DNA from: Magnolia sinica
Lineage: Eukaryota > Streptophyta > Magnoliopsida > Magnoliales > Magnoliaceae
Length of the DNA: 64,000 bases
Assembly: GCF_029962835.1 (NCBI RefSeq)
Contig: NC_080577.1
Coordinates: forward strand, 29,866,501 to 29,930,500
Reading direction: 5' to 3'
A program made the position numbers and the translations under genes. The first letter of the stretch is position 1. Each line of letters starts with the position of its first letter. This document shows, one piece after another, positions 22,641-34,552 of the stretch. Under the pieces are notes generated by a model. That model saw nothing but the letters and a program-made list of their open reading frames with translations. It made no database searches and was not told where the DNA came from.

Positions 22641-23395
22641 CAAGTAAATTTTTAAGAAGAAATATGATATGTACAAGGCAAGGTTGGTAGTGAAGGATAC
22701 GCTCAGAGAGAATGTGTCGAATTCACTGAGATATTCACGCCGGTTGTGAAGCAAGTATCCATCAGATTCGTGTTGGCGCTGGTTGCCCGATACGATCTTG
22801 AGTTGGAATAGGTGGATGTGAATACTGCATTCATGTATGGAGAATTGGAAGAATAAATCTACATGAAGCAATCAAAAAGTTATGAAATACAAGGGGTAAA
22901 GAACAAGGTTTACATGTTAAAGAGGTCGTTGTATGGCCTGAAACAGTCGCCTGGGCAGTGGTATAAAAAGTTTGATTCTTTCATGGTGAGTCAGAAGTTT
23001 ACTAGGAATGAATATGATTATTATGTCTATTACAAGACACTGATTGATGGAAAATTTATTATCCTTGTATTGTATATCGATGACATGTTAATCATCAGTC
23101 ACAACATGTCTGAGATTGACTTACTTAAGACTCAGTTATCAGGGACATTCAAGATAAAAGATCTGGGGGCTGCATGGGAGGGTTTTCAGCATTAACATGC
23201 ACAGATACAAGAATAAAAACATGTTATGGTTATCTCAGACTAAATATTTTGAGAATGTATTGATGAAGTATGGGATGGACAAGGCTAAGCTAGTCAGTGT
23301 TCCCTACATGGCTCACTTCAAGCTATCTTCGGAATAGTGTCCTAAAACCCATGAAGGAAAGTAGGATATGTCTTGTGTGTCTTATTCGACCGTCT
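22640..23395 (+). pseudogene. Second Copia reverse transcriptase fragment
   Basis: Recognisable in broken frames: a KYDMYKARLVVKGYAQ-like stretch, EFTEIFTPVVK and MYGELEE. The open frame 22863-23195 has VYMLKRSLYGLKQSPGQWY and VLYIDDMLIIS (intact YIDD catalytic box), followed by FKIKDLG. After 23195 the sequence continues with WLSQTKYFENVLMKYGM in another frame. Stops include TAG near 22809 and TAA near 22856. Only the RT part remains, and it differs from the 12.7-kb element. Confidence 0.85.
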
Positions 23396-23424
23396 CAAAT
23401 TTGTTAACTGTTTTTCAAAAGGTA

Positions 23425-23720
23425 TCGACAGATTGCATTTTCCGCCGCTATAAGTGCCGGTGGTAAGCACCTACAATGCTATAAGTGATGTTTGTGGTGG
23501 ACTATGGTGATCGCCATTGTATATTGACAATATATACTAGCGAATGTTTCTGTCACAATAATTATACAAATAACGGCAGATAAACTAGCCGCCACTAAAT
23601 ATATAGCGACAAAGGCAACGACGACGGATACTTATTCGCAGCTAATCAACCACTATATGTTATAATGGCAGATTTTCACGTATATAGTGGTAGAAAAATC
23701 TGCTGCTATAGGACGTTGTG
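23425..23720. repeat. Subterminal-repeat-like tract (possible CACTA remnant)
   Basis: Repeated short motifs of the type GCCGCTATAAGTG, AGCCGCCACTAAATATATAGCG, CACTATATGTTATAATGGCAG and TAGTGGTAGAAAAATCTGCTGCTATAGG occur in both orientations. Such TATAGCGGC/GCCGCTATA arrays are typical of plant CACTA element ends. The terminal CACTA motifs were not found, so this is tentative. Confidence 0.35.
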
Positions 23721-23759
23721 GTGTTCTGAGAACTATTTGGATTTTCTACTTGTACAAAT

Positions 23760-25354
23760 AGGGCTCATTATTCAGTGATCCAAGCCATTGATGTTGTTGT
23801 TGTTTAATTTGAACAAGTGGCCACACGTGTAACAAATGACTTGAATTTAGTCAACCATGTGTGATTAGGAAAAGTATTGGGCGTGCTAAAGTTGTACTCA
23901 AATTGAATTGATTGAAAACTTGTGACCCAAGAGCTGAACTAGTTAAATTAAGACTAGACTCGTGAAGGTTAGCCTGACTGTTCAGCCACCAATTGTTACA
24001 ACGGTCATGTGATTTTAGAAGGGATAGAGTTAGTAATTTAGAATTAGATCTTTTTAATATGGAACTAAGGACTTCTTTCAACAGCAATAGCATGTCAAGT
24101 TTCTCAGTAAAGTATTAATGATTAGACATGATTAAAAATAAGGCTGGATCACTGATTTTATTATTTAATACAATCAACAAAATAAATAAAACTAAGCAGA
24201 GAAAAGGATAAAATAGTTATTGTGGCTTGTGCTGGCAAAATGGTCATAGAAAGTACCGGACGGTTGTGGCATGAAGTCAACAGGATGTGACTGGTAATTT
24301 ATCAAGTAAAAACTCATTAATCAAGGGAGCCGATGACATTGGTTATATATATTTAACCTACTCCTAATGCATACTGCAATAATGTCCTAAACAGTAGCAG
24401 ATCTAAACTAAGTTAATGGCTCCAAACTTGTTGCGGCATGGCTAGGCAGAAGTGGAGTGACTAGTGCTAAGAAGCTAAACGAAGAATAAGAAGTTTGTAC
24501 TGTAGAGAGATTGATTATTTGTGGCGAGAGTTGGAGCTCTTTTTCAAGTGCTGCTTTTATAGATTTTTGATAGGTGGTGGCTGTGTTGTTGTTTTGGTGT
24601 GAATCCTTGATTGTGCAGCAGCTGCATCCCAATAGGATTTGAAATCCTAACTGTATGATGTCATCGTGTGTGATCTATTTTTAATTCAAAATGGGTTTCC
24701 GTTATTCACTCCTAATTCCTTGTTACCTCCAAGAAAATATCCATCATCTTAAGGAAATTTCCATTATGAGTAAGCTAGATCACAAAAAATTTGGCATAGG
24801 CAAGTCTTTTGAAGCTTTTTAAGCACACTAGGGGTGTGTCAATCGTGCGTTGGTTACATGTCCAGTGAATGATGTCCGCCTTTTTTGGTGTATACATTCA
24901 CATGGCTCTGAACGAGGTTACTTTTGGCAGGATATGTGTCACTAGGAGATAAACATTAGTAGTCCTTGGCATGAGTATATTTCTCTCCTATCATTCGTAC
25001 AAATGTGTCGACATGTGGCGACTTCTCACTGGACAACAATGGATTGTACTAGGTTAAGTGTAGACAATGCCTCTTATATTTCTTTACATTTGGAGAATGT
25101 GAAGAAATATTGCATCACCTTGGCTTCTGATGGGCTTTAGCAGGCGACACGTGACAATACGGGGTTGTGCTTTATTGTTGTGTGCAATCTCCGGCATTAG
25201 AAATTGCCTATCATGATTGTAAACCTTAAATGCAAGCATGAAATCCAACGTCTGTCTTATTAAAAATGGCTCTAGACGTGCTTCATCTGTCATTACGTCT
25301 CAATCATCTTGGTTACTCTTCTTTGTCCCTTCTCTAATTTTCTAAGGTCCCTAG
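23760..25354. other. No recognised gene; minus-strand promoter-like motif
   Basis: The frames here are short and match nothing I know. TATAAAAGCAG on the minus strand (24551-24561) lies about 400 bp from AATAAAAT (about 24160, minus strand), again an LTR-like arrangement without a detectable second copy. Confidence 0.25.
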
Positions 25355-27494
25355 CATTGCTTTGTATAACGTCCCGAATTTCAGGGGTTGAGCACGAACT
25401 CGATCCTCAATACTTTGGGTGTCACTTTTGCTCTGTGGAAGCATGATTTCCTTGTACTGTTAACTTGATATCCAACTAATCATAGAACTAAACCAAATAG
25501 TATATAATCCTCTGATAATAAGTGTATTGAAACCCAAAATTAAGTTAAAAAAATATACAACATACAACCATCCAAAGTAGGAGTACACAGCTGGGGTTCC
25601 AATATATGATTCTAAAAAGAATAAAGAGTATCAAGTATCATAATCTATGCCCCAAAAAATATCTGACCCTACAAAATGAGCAAGTCTAAAACTAACCATC
25701 GGAAATCTAAAAGTATGAACATTCCTCCTTCGGGTCCATGTAGGCATCCTCCAAGGCGTCAGCCTCAATGGCACCTACATCTACAACAACATCTGGTTGG
25801 TGTTTAAAAACACCGGCCTAGGCGGGAGTGAATGATCAACTTAATGGTGCCATTTATTCTAAGTTGCACATATTATCAATACAATTAGCATATGTAATGA
25901 TAGTATAAGTAAACTCACTTTGATAGGGAGTATTGGAATTATGAGAAACATCATCTGCATATTATAACAAAAAATTCCTACGTAGTTGTCATGTGCATGG
26001 CCGTTATAGTATGCAGATGCGTGTTTCTCACAATTCCAATACTCCCTATCAAAGCGAGTTCAACACCTTTTTGCACTAATGCCAACACTTGCCCATCACG
26101 CGACTCTAACACCTTTCATAAAAATGCCTAGTCTATTGTAACATGGTTCATCACCAACATTACCGACAAGTGCCATGATATGCATGATTAGCCAGTTGTT
26201 TATTAGTACCTATTCAAATAGCATATTAATGAATTTAGAGTACCACCATGCTATCACGAGTCTAAGAGGATCACTAGGCTCGTTGTGGCCATAGAGGCTC
26301 CTAACTCGTGTCCCTTGATCTATTTTAAGGTTCTTCACCCAAATGTCTAAATTATACAATCAAACTAATAATAAGAGCGAAAAAAAGAAGGTAAGGACTC
26401 ATTAACCAACACTAAATCAATGTATAAGGGTTTGTTACCCAATCCTATAACACGGTAGGTTTGTCGCCTCCATCAGTGCTCACTGGTCACTATGAGGAGG
26501 CTCCTCACTCTAGCGTAGGCTGACAGCTTAGCCACGGTGTCCCGTACCACCATGTCCGGCTCATGAGTCTTTGCAGGATCGTAACACACTAATGGTTATG
26601 AATACACTCATTTCAGTAGGAACATCACTGTTCTAGATTATATCGAGCGTTATCCAACCACAAGAATAAAAAATAATCAGTCATGCATTGGACTGATTCG
26701 ATTTGACTTGGGAGAACCTTAGCGTAATTGACATTGAGTGTAAAGCATCTCGCGTAATTCAGCTACTATCGGTTGTCCGTGTTCAACCTCGATCGATCAA
26801 GTAAGCCCGAGGTGGCCGACCCAATGCGGGCCACCCCTAACTTACACATTTTATAAGGGTGACTTCATGACAATAGCAATTATAATCATAAGAGTCAAAT
26901 GTAAATACTTATTAACCAAAGCAATTTAGATGATCATTAGACAACTTGTCAATGTTATCTATAAATCCTAAAATTAGGAATTTCATTCATTTAAATATTT
27001 CATCAAGCATGTTGACAATAAAAAAGCAAATGACAACAAGATTTACAATAACGAAGCAAGTCTAGCAATGATAGCACACAAAGTCCTAATTACAACATAG
27101 ATTTATTAACTGAGACCCTCAAGGTTTAATAAAAAGAAACTTAGAAGGAATGGTCCGCACCTTAGAGAAAGATTTCTCAATCTCTGCACACTTAGGGTTA
27201 TGGTTTTGGGGAAACACCAGTTCCTAAAATAAATCAAAGAACTTGAGTGAAAACTTGAAGAATCCAACATTAAAGGACTCAATCAAAAGGTAGGGAGTAC
27301 TTCTTACCTTCGATTGCAAGTAAGGGAAGGATGCATTGGAGGAAACGAAAGTTAGGGTCTGATCGAAGGGGAAAGGCAAGGGCAAATAACAAGAAACACC
27401 TAAATCTCATTCTCTTCTTCTCTTTCTCTCCTTGTCTCTTTCTCTCTTTCTTAGGGTAAATTCGGATGGAGTGGAGGAGAGCCCAATAATGCAA

Positions 27495-27502
27495 TATTTA
27501 TA
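27495..27502 (-). promoter_or_regulatory. LTR TATA box of solo LTR 3
   Basis: CACTATAAATATTGC on the minus strand precedes a CT/GA-rich leader (27415-27460). This is the same layout as in solo LTRs 1 and 2. Confidence 0.5.
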
Positions 27503-28266
27503 GTGCCAGATGGGGCACGTTTGGCTTTATTGGCTAGGGTATTAGCAATATAACCCTATGAGGGTTGGTTTTAGCTTTAGGAGACCACTTGGGGGTGTTC
27601 GGTTCGATCTAAGTTGTAGTGTAATTGTCCCAAGCGGTGATCTATGTAAGGCTATGATTGCCCTGCAATTTAGACGCGACGATTGATGAATATGATCATA
27701 AGTCAGTTCGACGATTACCAATCATCAATCAGGGCTGCGGATATACAGATGTGTATGATACTAACTCAGGTCAAATTTGGTTGTGATCTAACGGTCTGAA
27801 AGCCATAACTTTGACAAAGATTGGGTGAGGACAATTAACTTAAGTTCATGATATTTTTTAAAGGTATTCACTGACCTTATGAGCCTAAGTTCAATGATTC
27901 GAGGCGCGATCTAGGCTCAATGTCTGCAATGGATGTCAAACCCATTAAGATGAACATCTTTTTATAGTCTCGGGTTTATCGGCTCATTAACAAAGCAGTT
28001 TAGAGCTTGTTTGGTTAATATGAGCATTTTCAAAATAAGTTAAGCAACGAGATTTTCTCGTGCATGGTGATTATTATTTGAATTAACTAAGTTCATAGTG
28101 TAACTTATTTGCAACTAGCATAAATGATGGTTCAGCTTAAATTACCCTAAACCATTGATTTTTAGGCCAAATAGGCAATTTTGTCAATTCGATTTTGATA
28201 CATAGGGTAATCATGATCTAACCCCTTGGTTAAGAAAATTTTAGGTAGATTTTCATGAACTACAAT

Positions 28267-29053
28267 TGTTGATGTAAAAATCTGGTCCGCCCTCTTTAGA
28301 CCTTCGTGTACCTGCACAGGAAGAAGATAAAGGAGACCCTGGCCAGAGCAGGAGACCCTCCGATGCCAAAGTCAGGCTAGGAATCTGGGTCTTACAGTAT
28401 TGAGGGGTCCTAAGAGAGAGTTTTTGGTACCTTTCACCCTTCAACTGTCTATCATTTATAGGAGAGGGATAATCCCACCGTATGGGGATTCTCTCCCTGA
28501 TTTCTTGGAGATTTGATTTAGCCGTAACCTTCTTATGGATGCTTCTCGATCCCGAGGATCCCGGGATCGAGAATCCTTTCCTGTGATTTCTGGAACGGTA
28601 TTTAAGCTTACACCGTTTCTTCCTCGCTCGGCTCGGCCTAAACCGACTCAAGTAACAGACGAGTCTCGGCTGGCTGCAAGGATAAAGCTTTCTGCCCCCT
28701 GTCGGACGGAACAGGATCGGCTTATGGCCAACGTTCTTCCTTAATCCGATACCCAACACTGCATCCGGCCTCGTATGGGTCGGTTTTATGGTCGGTCAGG
28801 TTGCTTTTAGCTTCAGGGCCTCTATAGGCCTCTTTAGACATTGTTGCCTCGTTAACCAAGCCAACTTTATGCGCCTTACTTTGCCTATGACTCTTGACTC
28901 TTAAGGTCTCGGTCGAGATTCGTTTCCCAGGAATCCGAGCTAAGTCTCTCCTCTATGCTTTGTCTCATATGTTGCCTCAGACTCTAGGGCAATGCCGATA
29001 GAGTTGGTCCATTCCATAACCGGGTCTCCGGACTTGGTATTTTTCCCCCAACA
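28267..29053 (-). repeat. 3' LTR of the Tat element
   Basis: In window orientation it runs TGTTGATGTAAAAATC...CCCCCAACA. It aligns along its length with 37759-38546. CCTATAAATG on the minus strand (about 28451-28460) is the TATA box. Confidence 0.93.
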
Positions 29054-29070
29054 GTAAGCCCCCTACTCCT
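29054..29070 (-). promoter_or_regulatory. Polypurine tract of the Tat element
   Basis: On the minus strand AGGAGTAGGGGGCTTAC abuts the 3' LTR (TGTTGGGG...). A G-rich tract in this place is the expected plus-strand primer. Confidence 0.75.
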
Positions 29071-29572
29071 TGTGTTAGCGAGGTCGACACTAAGGAGTGA
29101 GTTTTTTGAGTCGGTGTGCCCTGGAGATTGAGGTTATGATGGGGCATTTAATGCTCATTGTGTCATTCTTAACTGGCGTTGGTTCGGTCCTCGAGGCCGC
29201 AGGAGCGGACAACCGTTAGAACGTTTCGTCCGCTTATGAGCATCGAACCCGTGGCGAGGGCGTTACTTGCGTCAGTCGATGTGCGCCACGGGTCGGGTGG
29301 GGGAGTCGAAGTAGGCGTTGATTTGACTCCTCCTTAAATGTCATTGCCACGTGGCTCTGGTATACAAGGGGAGAGCAGGATTTGTTTTCCATTTTCGCAC
29401 GAGCTTTCCTTTCCCATTTTTTCTTCTTCCTTTCTCCTCCTCTCTGCCTGTCTTCACGTTTCGCCATTTCCTTTATTACTTTCGCTCTTCTTCTCCTTTT
29501 TACTTCCCCGACTATGCGCTTTTCGCCTCTCCGGTGAGTTTTCTTTCCCTCCCTTTCCTTTACGACTTTTTA

Positions 29573-31894
29573 ATGGCAGCGCATTCTTCAAGTTCCCGAG
29601 AGGGGATTTTCGGTGATGAGGACGAAATGAGACATCTTTGGAATGTCTTGGAATCAGCCTCATTGCTGGCAGAGATGGTGATTAGTGCCAATGAAGCTTT
29701 CCGGTTCTCTGAAAGAACGTTTGAAACTTCAGCGGAATGTCCTGCTTCGACGGGTCCTTCCGGCGGAGGGGCGTCTCTGGTAACTACCCCTGGGAGACCT
29801 AACCCCCATTTTTCTGGGGATGACTTGGAAGAAGAAGATGAGTAGTTAAAGGAAATCACTGAATTAGTTCCCCTCAGAAGGTCGGCCAGGGCCGCTGAGT
29901 TGGCAGACGAAGAGGGAGATGCTACCAAGGGAGAAGTTGGGGACGATCAGAAGGGTCCAATCCCATCAGTTTTAACTGAGGCGGATTTAGACAAGATCCG
30001 AGTCAGGTATCATGCCCCCGACTTGGTTATTATTCGTCTTCTCCTTCCAAGTGAATTGCCTGACCATCCTCCTGCTTGGATGGTCACAAATTTCCAAGTC
30101 GCAATGCAATGTGGCTTACGTCTGCCCCTCCAACTCGTTGCTTGGGATTTTTTATCCCGACTCCGAATCGCTTCTAGGCAGATAGTGTCGAACGGGTGGA
30201 GGAACTTATTTAGATGTTCAGTGTTGTGTGCCGAGACAGAGCAACCCTCACTGACTATGGACGAGTTCCTTTATCTGTACCAAATACGGCCAAACCCTCA
30301 ACAACCTAGCTGGTACTTCTTGTGCGCTTGGAGGAACAAGGGCGGTCCCTTAATAACTGACCCTCCTACCTCCAACAAACACTGGAGAGAGAAGTGGTTC
30401 TGGGCATGCTGTCTCTAGGAGACTGCCGAGCCTGGGCTTCTTGAATCTCGTATTCCCCGAGCGCTTTCTGAAGCAGGTGACTCGGTATTTCCTTTCTCCG
30501 TATCTTTTTTATTTTGACATTCCTGAGTCTGACTAAATGCGTTTTGCAGATATCCCCAAGAGAAAGCCGAAGCTAGGAACTGGTGCTCTAGCTCGGATCA
30601 AGGATCCGAGAGGATTAAGTTTGGAAGATCGGTCTTGGAAGACTCTTCTTCAACCGGAGCATCTTCTTCTCTCGGGCCTAGACACTGCCGTGAAAGGTAT
30701 CCTCGATTTATTTTGACACGTTTCTCATAAATTTTATCTAACTCTTTACCTTATCCGATATAGAGATGGTTGAAGCTCAACCCTTTCTTAAACTGGCATA
30801 AAAAATGAAGGCTCATCCGAGATCGGTGCTTCTATCGGAGCCTTGGCCTTTAAAGAAGGCGAAGATGGCTCCGAAAGCTAAGGAGCCATCTGCCTTGTTC
30901 GCCCCTGCTCCAGTCGTCCCGACCGTCGTCGTACTTTTTGACCCTGAAAAGAGGGCGGAAGAGGCAAGAGCGGCTCCTGCCGAGTCTCAAGCGGCTTCAG
31001 AGTCGGGACCCGTTGCGGAGCGAGTCTCATAACTAAGAGAGGAGCAAAGAGGGGAAACTTCAGGAGGGGGGATGACTCAACATGAGTCTTCGCCTTTCCA
31101 ACAGGTGGTTTCGGGGATGATCCCTTAGGCCATCGCTCATGGGAGTGAGAGAGACTTCGTCAGTCTCTGCAATGCCTCTTCATTGCAAACTCTTGGTCAT
31201 GCGGCGAAGATACTTCTTGAGGTAACGTCGGTAATCTCTCTCTTTTTTCTCTCTTTTTTTTTAATTTCTGATTTCTTCTATTAATGACTCAGTCCAGCCT
31301 CGCATTTTTCTTCTGCAGTTGGCCCCTTATTTGGTTAAGGCCTACTCGGATCTGACTACTGCTCAAAAGCATGCAGCTGAGGCGGGAGCAAAAGTCGAAG
31401 TTTTCTTGGCTCGGGTTGGAATTCTGTCGGGCGAGTTGGGACTTACTCGGAAGGCCACTGCTGACACCAAAGCCGAGTGCGCTCGGTTGGCTTCGCTACT
31501 GACGGAGGCTCAAGAAAAGAGTCGACGAATCCGTTAAGCTCATGCCTCTTGCGCGGACAAGTTGGCTCGAACCAAGGGTGAGGCTGAGGCAGCCATTCAA
31601 AAGGCCATCGACGAGGCTAAGGAGGCTAAGGATCGGGCTGTGCAGGCCTTTCTGGAATTCCAAGAATTTGAGGAGGAGAGGGATCGCTTGTATCAGAGCG
31701 GATACACGGCTTGTATCAAGGTGATGAAGGAATCTTTTCCTAATCTTGATCTGTCGGGATTCGACGATCATGTCTCTGGTCCTAAAGGCGTGGAGGCCGA
31801 GGCAGCTGAGTCTGCTAATGCTGCGGCTGCTGTCGAGGTCGAGGCCGAGGTAGCTCCTGAAGTTACTGAGGTTGCTCCCAGTGGTGGTAATTGA
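29573..31894 (+). pseudogene. Antisense gene of the Tat element, four exons, six stops
   Basis: The gene lies on the strand opposite to gag-pol. Proposed exons are 29573-30476, 30550-30696, 30764-31221 and 31319-31894. The introns are 73, 67 and 97 nt, all GT..AG, and joining keeps one frame. Exon 1 has an acidic N-terminal part and then a domain with LRLPLQLVAWDFL, SNGWRNLF, SLTMDEFLYLYQI and SNKHWREKWFW. This is the pattern of the 'putative gypsy type transposon' domain (PF04195), known from antisense ORFs of Tat elements. Exon 4 is Ala/Glu/Lys-rich and likely coiled coil. In-frame stops at 29843, 30416, 30799, 31030, 31126 and 31535 make it a pseudogene. An in-frame ATG at 29351 is an alternative start. 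The function of such proteins is unknown. Confidence 0.75.
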
Positions 31895-32200
31895 GTCTGA
31901 ACCACTTCTTTTGGTACCATCATCAGCTCCATTTTTGACATTCACACCAGATCTTCAAACAGACCGAGCTTCAGGGCAAGCTCAAGAGTATCTACGGCCA
32001 AGGAAGATGCTTGCATGTCACAACCGACCTTTCCTTTTGCTTTTAAGCCTTTTGCTTTATCAATGTAATGTCGCAACAAGATGTAGCTCAATGTAACAAA
32101 CGTACTGACAAATGAATATACTCAGTTTTCTTTTATTCATCTTGATTCAGTTTACATGCTTGTTAGTTTTGAATCTTTCTGAACGCTTCGTTGGGTTGAC

Positions 32201-33430
32201 TTAGGGATAGTAGATTTTTAAATGCTCGACATTCCATGAATGGTGTAGCAATTGTCCAGTTAAGTCTTCCAATCGATATGTTCCTTGTCGGATGGTGCTT
32301 GAGATGATATATGGTCCTTCCCAGTTGGGTCCCAGTGTGCCCGCATCAACTTCCTTAGTGTTAAGGAACATTTTTCGAAGAACCATGTCTCCGACTCAAA
32401 ATCGCCTGACCTTAACTCGGGCATTATAAAACCGAGCTACTTGTTACTATCGAGCCATAGTTTGTAACCGAGGCTTTTCTCTTTGTTCGTCCACAAGGTT
32501 AAGTCCGAGGGCCAAGAGTTCTTCATTATCTTCTTCGTTAAATGAACTGATTCGGGCTGAGGGCAGGCCGATCTCGACCAGGGTAACGGCTTCCGAGCCA
32601 TAAGTGAGGGAGAAAGGGGTTTCTCCTGTAGCGGTTCGAACCGTGGTTCGGTATGCCCACAGTATCTTTGAGAGTTCTTCGGCCCACGCTCCTTTGGCTC
32701 GGTCAAGCTTAGTTCGGAGATACCATTTGATAATCTTATTGACCGCCTCAACTTGTTCGTTCGTCTGAGGATAATGGGGTAATACGTATACATTTCTGAT
32801 TCCAAGATTACCGCACATTTCACAAAAGCTCTTATTGTCAAACTGCTTCCCATTGTCGGTAACAATGGTCCGGGGTACCCCAAAATGGTAGACAATGTCC
32901 TCCATATGAAATCTATGATCTTCTGCTTGGTTATTTTTGCTAGTGGCTCAGCCTCGGCCCATTTTGTGAAGTAGTCCACTGCTACGACGACGAATTTAGT
33001 CTGTTCTTTTCCCATGGGTAGTGGTCCGATAATATCGATTCCCCACTGCGCGAAGGGCCAAGGACCGATCATTGGGGTCAGCTCCTCCGGGAGTTGCCTC
33101 GGAATGACTGTGAACCGTTGACATTTGTCGCATCTTTGGACGAGTTTACGAGCATCGTGCTGGATGGTCGGCCAATAGTACCCCTGACGTAAAACCTTAT
33201 ACGCGAGTGATCGTCCTCCTGAATGATTTCCATATATTTCTTCATGTATTTTTCGCAGTACGTAATCGACTTCATTGGGGTTTAAGCATTGTAGTAACGG
33301 AGCGTAATAACCTTTCTTGTACAACACCCCGTTGAGTATGGTGTAGCAGGAAGCTTGAATTTTTAATCGTCGAGCCTCGGCGTGATCTTCGGGCAACTCT
33401 TCGTTGTCGAGATATTTGATAATCGGGTCA
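32201..33430 (-). pseudogene. Tat integrase
   Basis: The zinc-binding region HEEIYGNHSG...CDKCQRF (HHCC) is followed by the catalytic core: Asp in WGIDIIGPLP, Asp in TIVTDNGKQFD, Glu in QTNEQVEAVNK. The frame shifts at about 32880-32905, between WRTLS and MEDIVYHFGVP. The core continues with WAEELSKILWAYRTT and TPFSLTYGSEAV. The C-terminal part (32201-32386) has KLGPNWEGPY-type spelling (TLGPNWEGPYII) and ends WNVEHLKIYYP. A stop separates the core from this tail. The spelling is typical of Tat/Retand integrases. Confidence 0.92.
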
Positions 33431-33960
33431 AGCCAAGTGGGCTCCGAATCGATTGTATACACGGTCGAGCTAACCGATTTGCCGATACTCGGTTCGGTGA
33501 TGTACTCGATTGGAATGGATCTCGGTATGCCGTCCTCGTCGGCTGAGGTGAGTCTCGCTAACAGATCGGCTTTTGCGTTCTCTGTCCGAGGGATCTGAGT
33601 AACCACACACTGTTGGAATCCATCGATTAACTCTTTGGCTTTCTCCACGTATGCTTTCAATTGTTCTTTACGTGTTTAATACACACCAACGACTTGATTG
33701 TCGACCAATTGTGAATCGCTAAAAACATTGAGATGTGTAACGCCCAAACTGGCTGCGAGTCGGAGGCTGAGCAGTAAAGCTTCATATTCTACTGTGTTGT
33801 TTGAGGCTTGAAATCTAAGTCTTAACGCATACTGCATGTAGGTTTAATCAGGAGTTTCTAGCACTACTCCTGCCCCACTTGCCTTAGAGTTAGAGGAGTC
33901 ATCGACATACAGCTTCCAAAGGATTGAATCGAGCATTGACTTGGGAGAGGCAGTAGTCAA
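33431..33960 (-). pseudogene. Second (archaeal-type) RNase H of the Tat element
   Basis: Recognisable on the minus strand: WKLYVDDSSNSKASGAGVVL, ALRLRFQASNNTVEYEALL, LNVFSDSQLVVDQVVG and IPRTENAKADLLARL. These are the four acidic positions of an RNase H fold placed between the RT-linked RNase H and integrase. This additional domain is diagnostic for the Tat lineage. It holds at least two stops (near 33847 and 33678). Confidence 0.85.
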
Positions 33961-34019
33961 TTCTTTAGTAAGCTCGGTATTTCAAGCCATTGAATCTGCT
34001 TGTGGTGTCACTTTAGCAA

Positions 34020-34552
34020 TGAAATTGGCCACGGCTTACCCCTTAACTGCTACTCTCGGTTTAAATTGGATATCGAATTCACTGAGTTCAATCGCCCACT
34101 TCGTGAGTCGGCTCGAAACTTCTGGTTTATACAGGACCTGACGTAGTAGGAGGTCAGTCATGACGATAATTGTATGAGCCTGAAAATATGGCTGAAGTCG
34201 TCGCGAGGAGATGATCAATACTAGGGCCACTTTTTCCAAGAGTGGGTATCTCGTCTCTGCCGGTAGTAGTGCTTTGCTGACGTAATAAACCGACAGTTGT
34301 TTCCCTTCATGCTGCCGTATCAGTGCCGAGCTAACCGTTGCCTAGGACACACAAGATACAATAACAGGGCTTCTCCTGGCTCAGGTTTCGATAAGAGGGG
34401 CAGAGATCCGATGTAAGACTTTAATTGCTGGAACGCTGCTTCTCACTCTTTCGTCCAATCCACCATTTGTCGTCCCTTCAATTGTTTGAAAAATGGGAGA
34501 CATTTATCGGTGGCTCGGGAGAGGAAACGGTTGAGTGCCATTACCCGTCTAG
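34020..34552 (-). pseudogene. RT-linked RNase H of the Tat element
   Basis: The frame 34036-34239 reads EKVALVLIISSRRLQPYF, TIIVMTDLLLRQVLYKPE and RLTKWAIELSEFDIQFKPR, the standard end of the Gypsy RT/RNase H region. The part from 34240 to 34552 keeps RVMALNRFLSRATDKCLPFF and FFKQLKG in broken frames. It is non-functional. Confidence 0.85.

Noticed and set aside
28535..28744. Plus-strand frame repeated at 28028-38237 positions (28535-28744 and 38028-38237)
   Set aside because: It is LTR sequence of the Tat element, present in both LTRs. It is not a gene.
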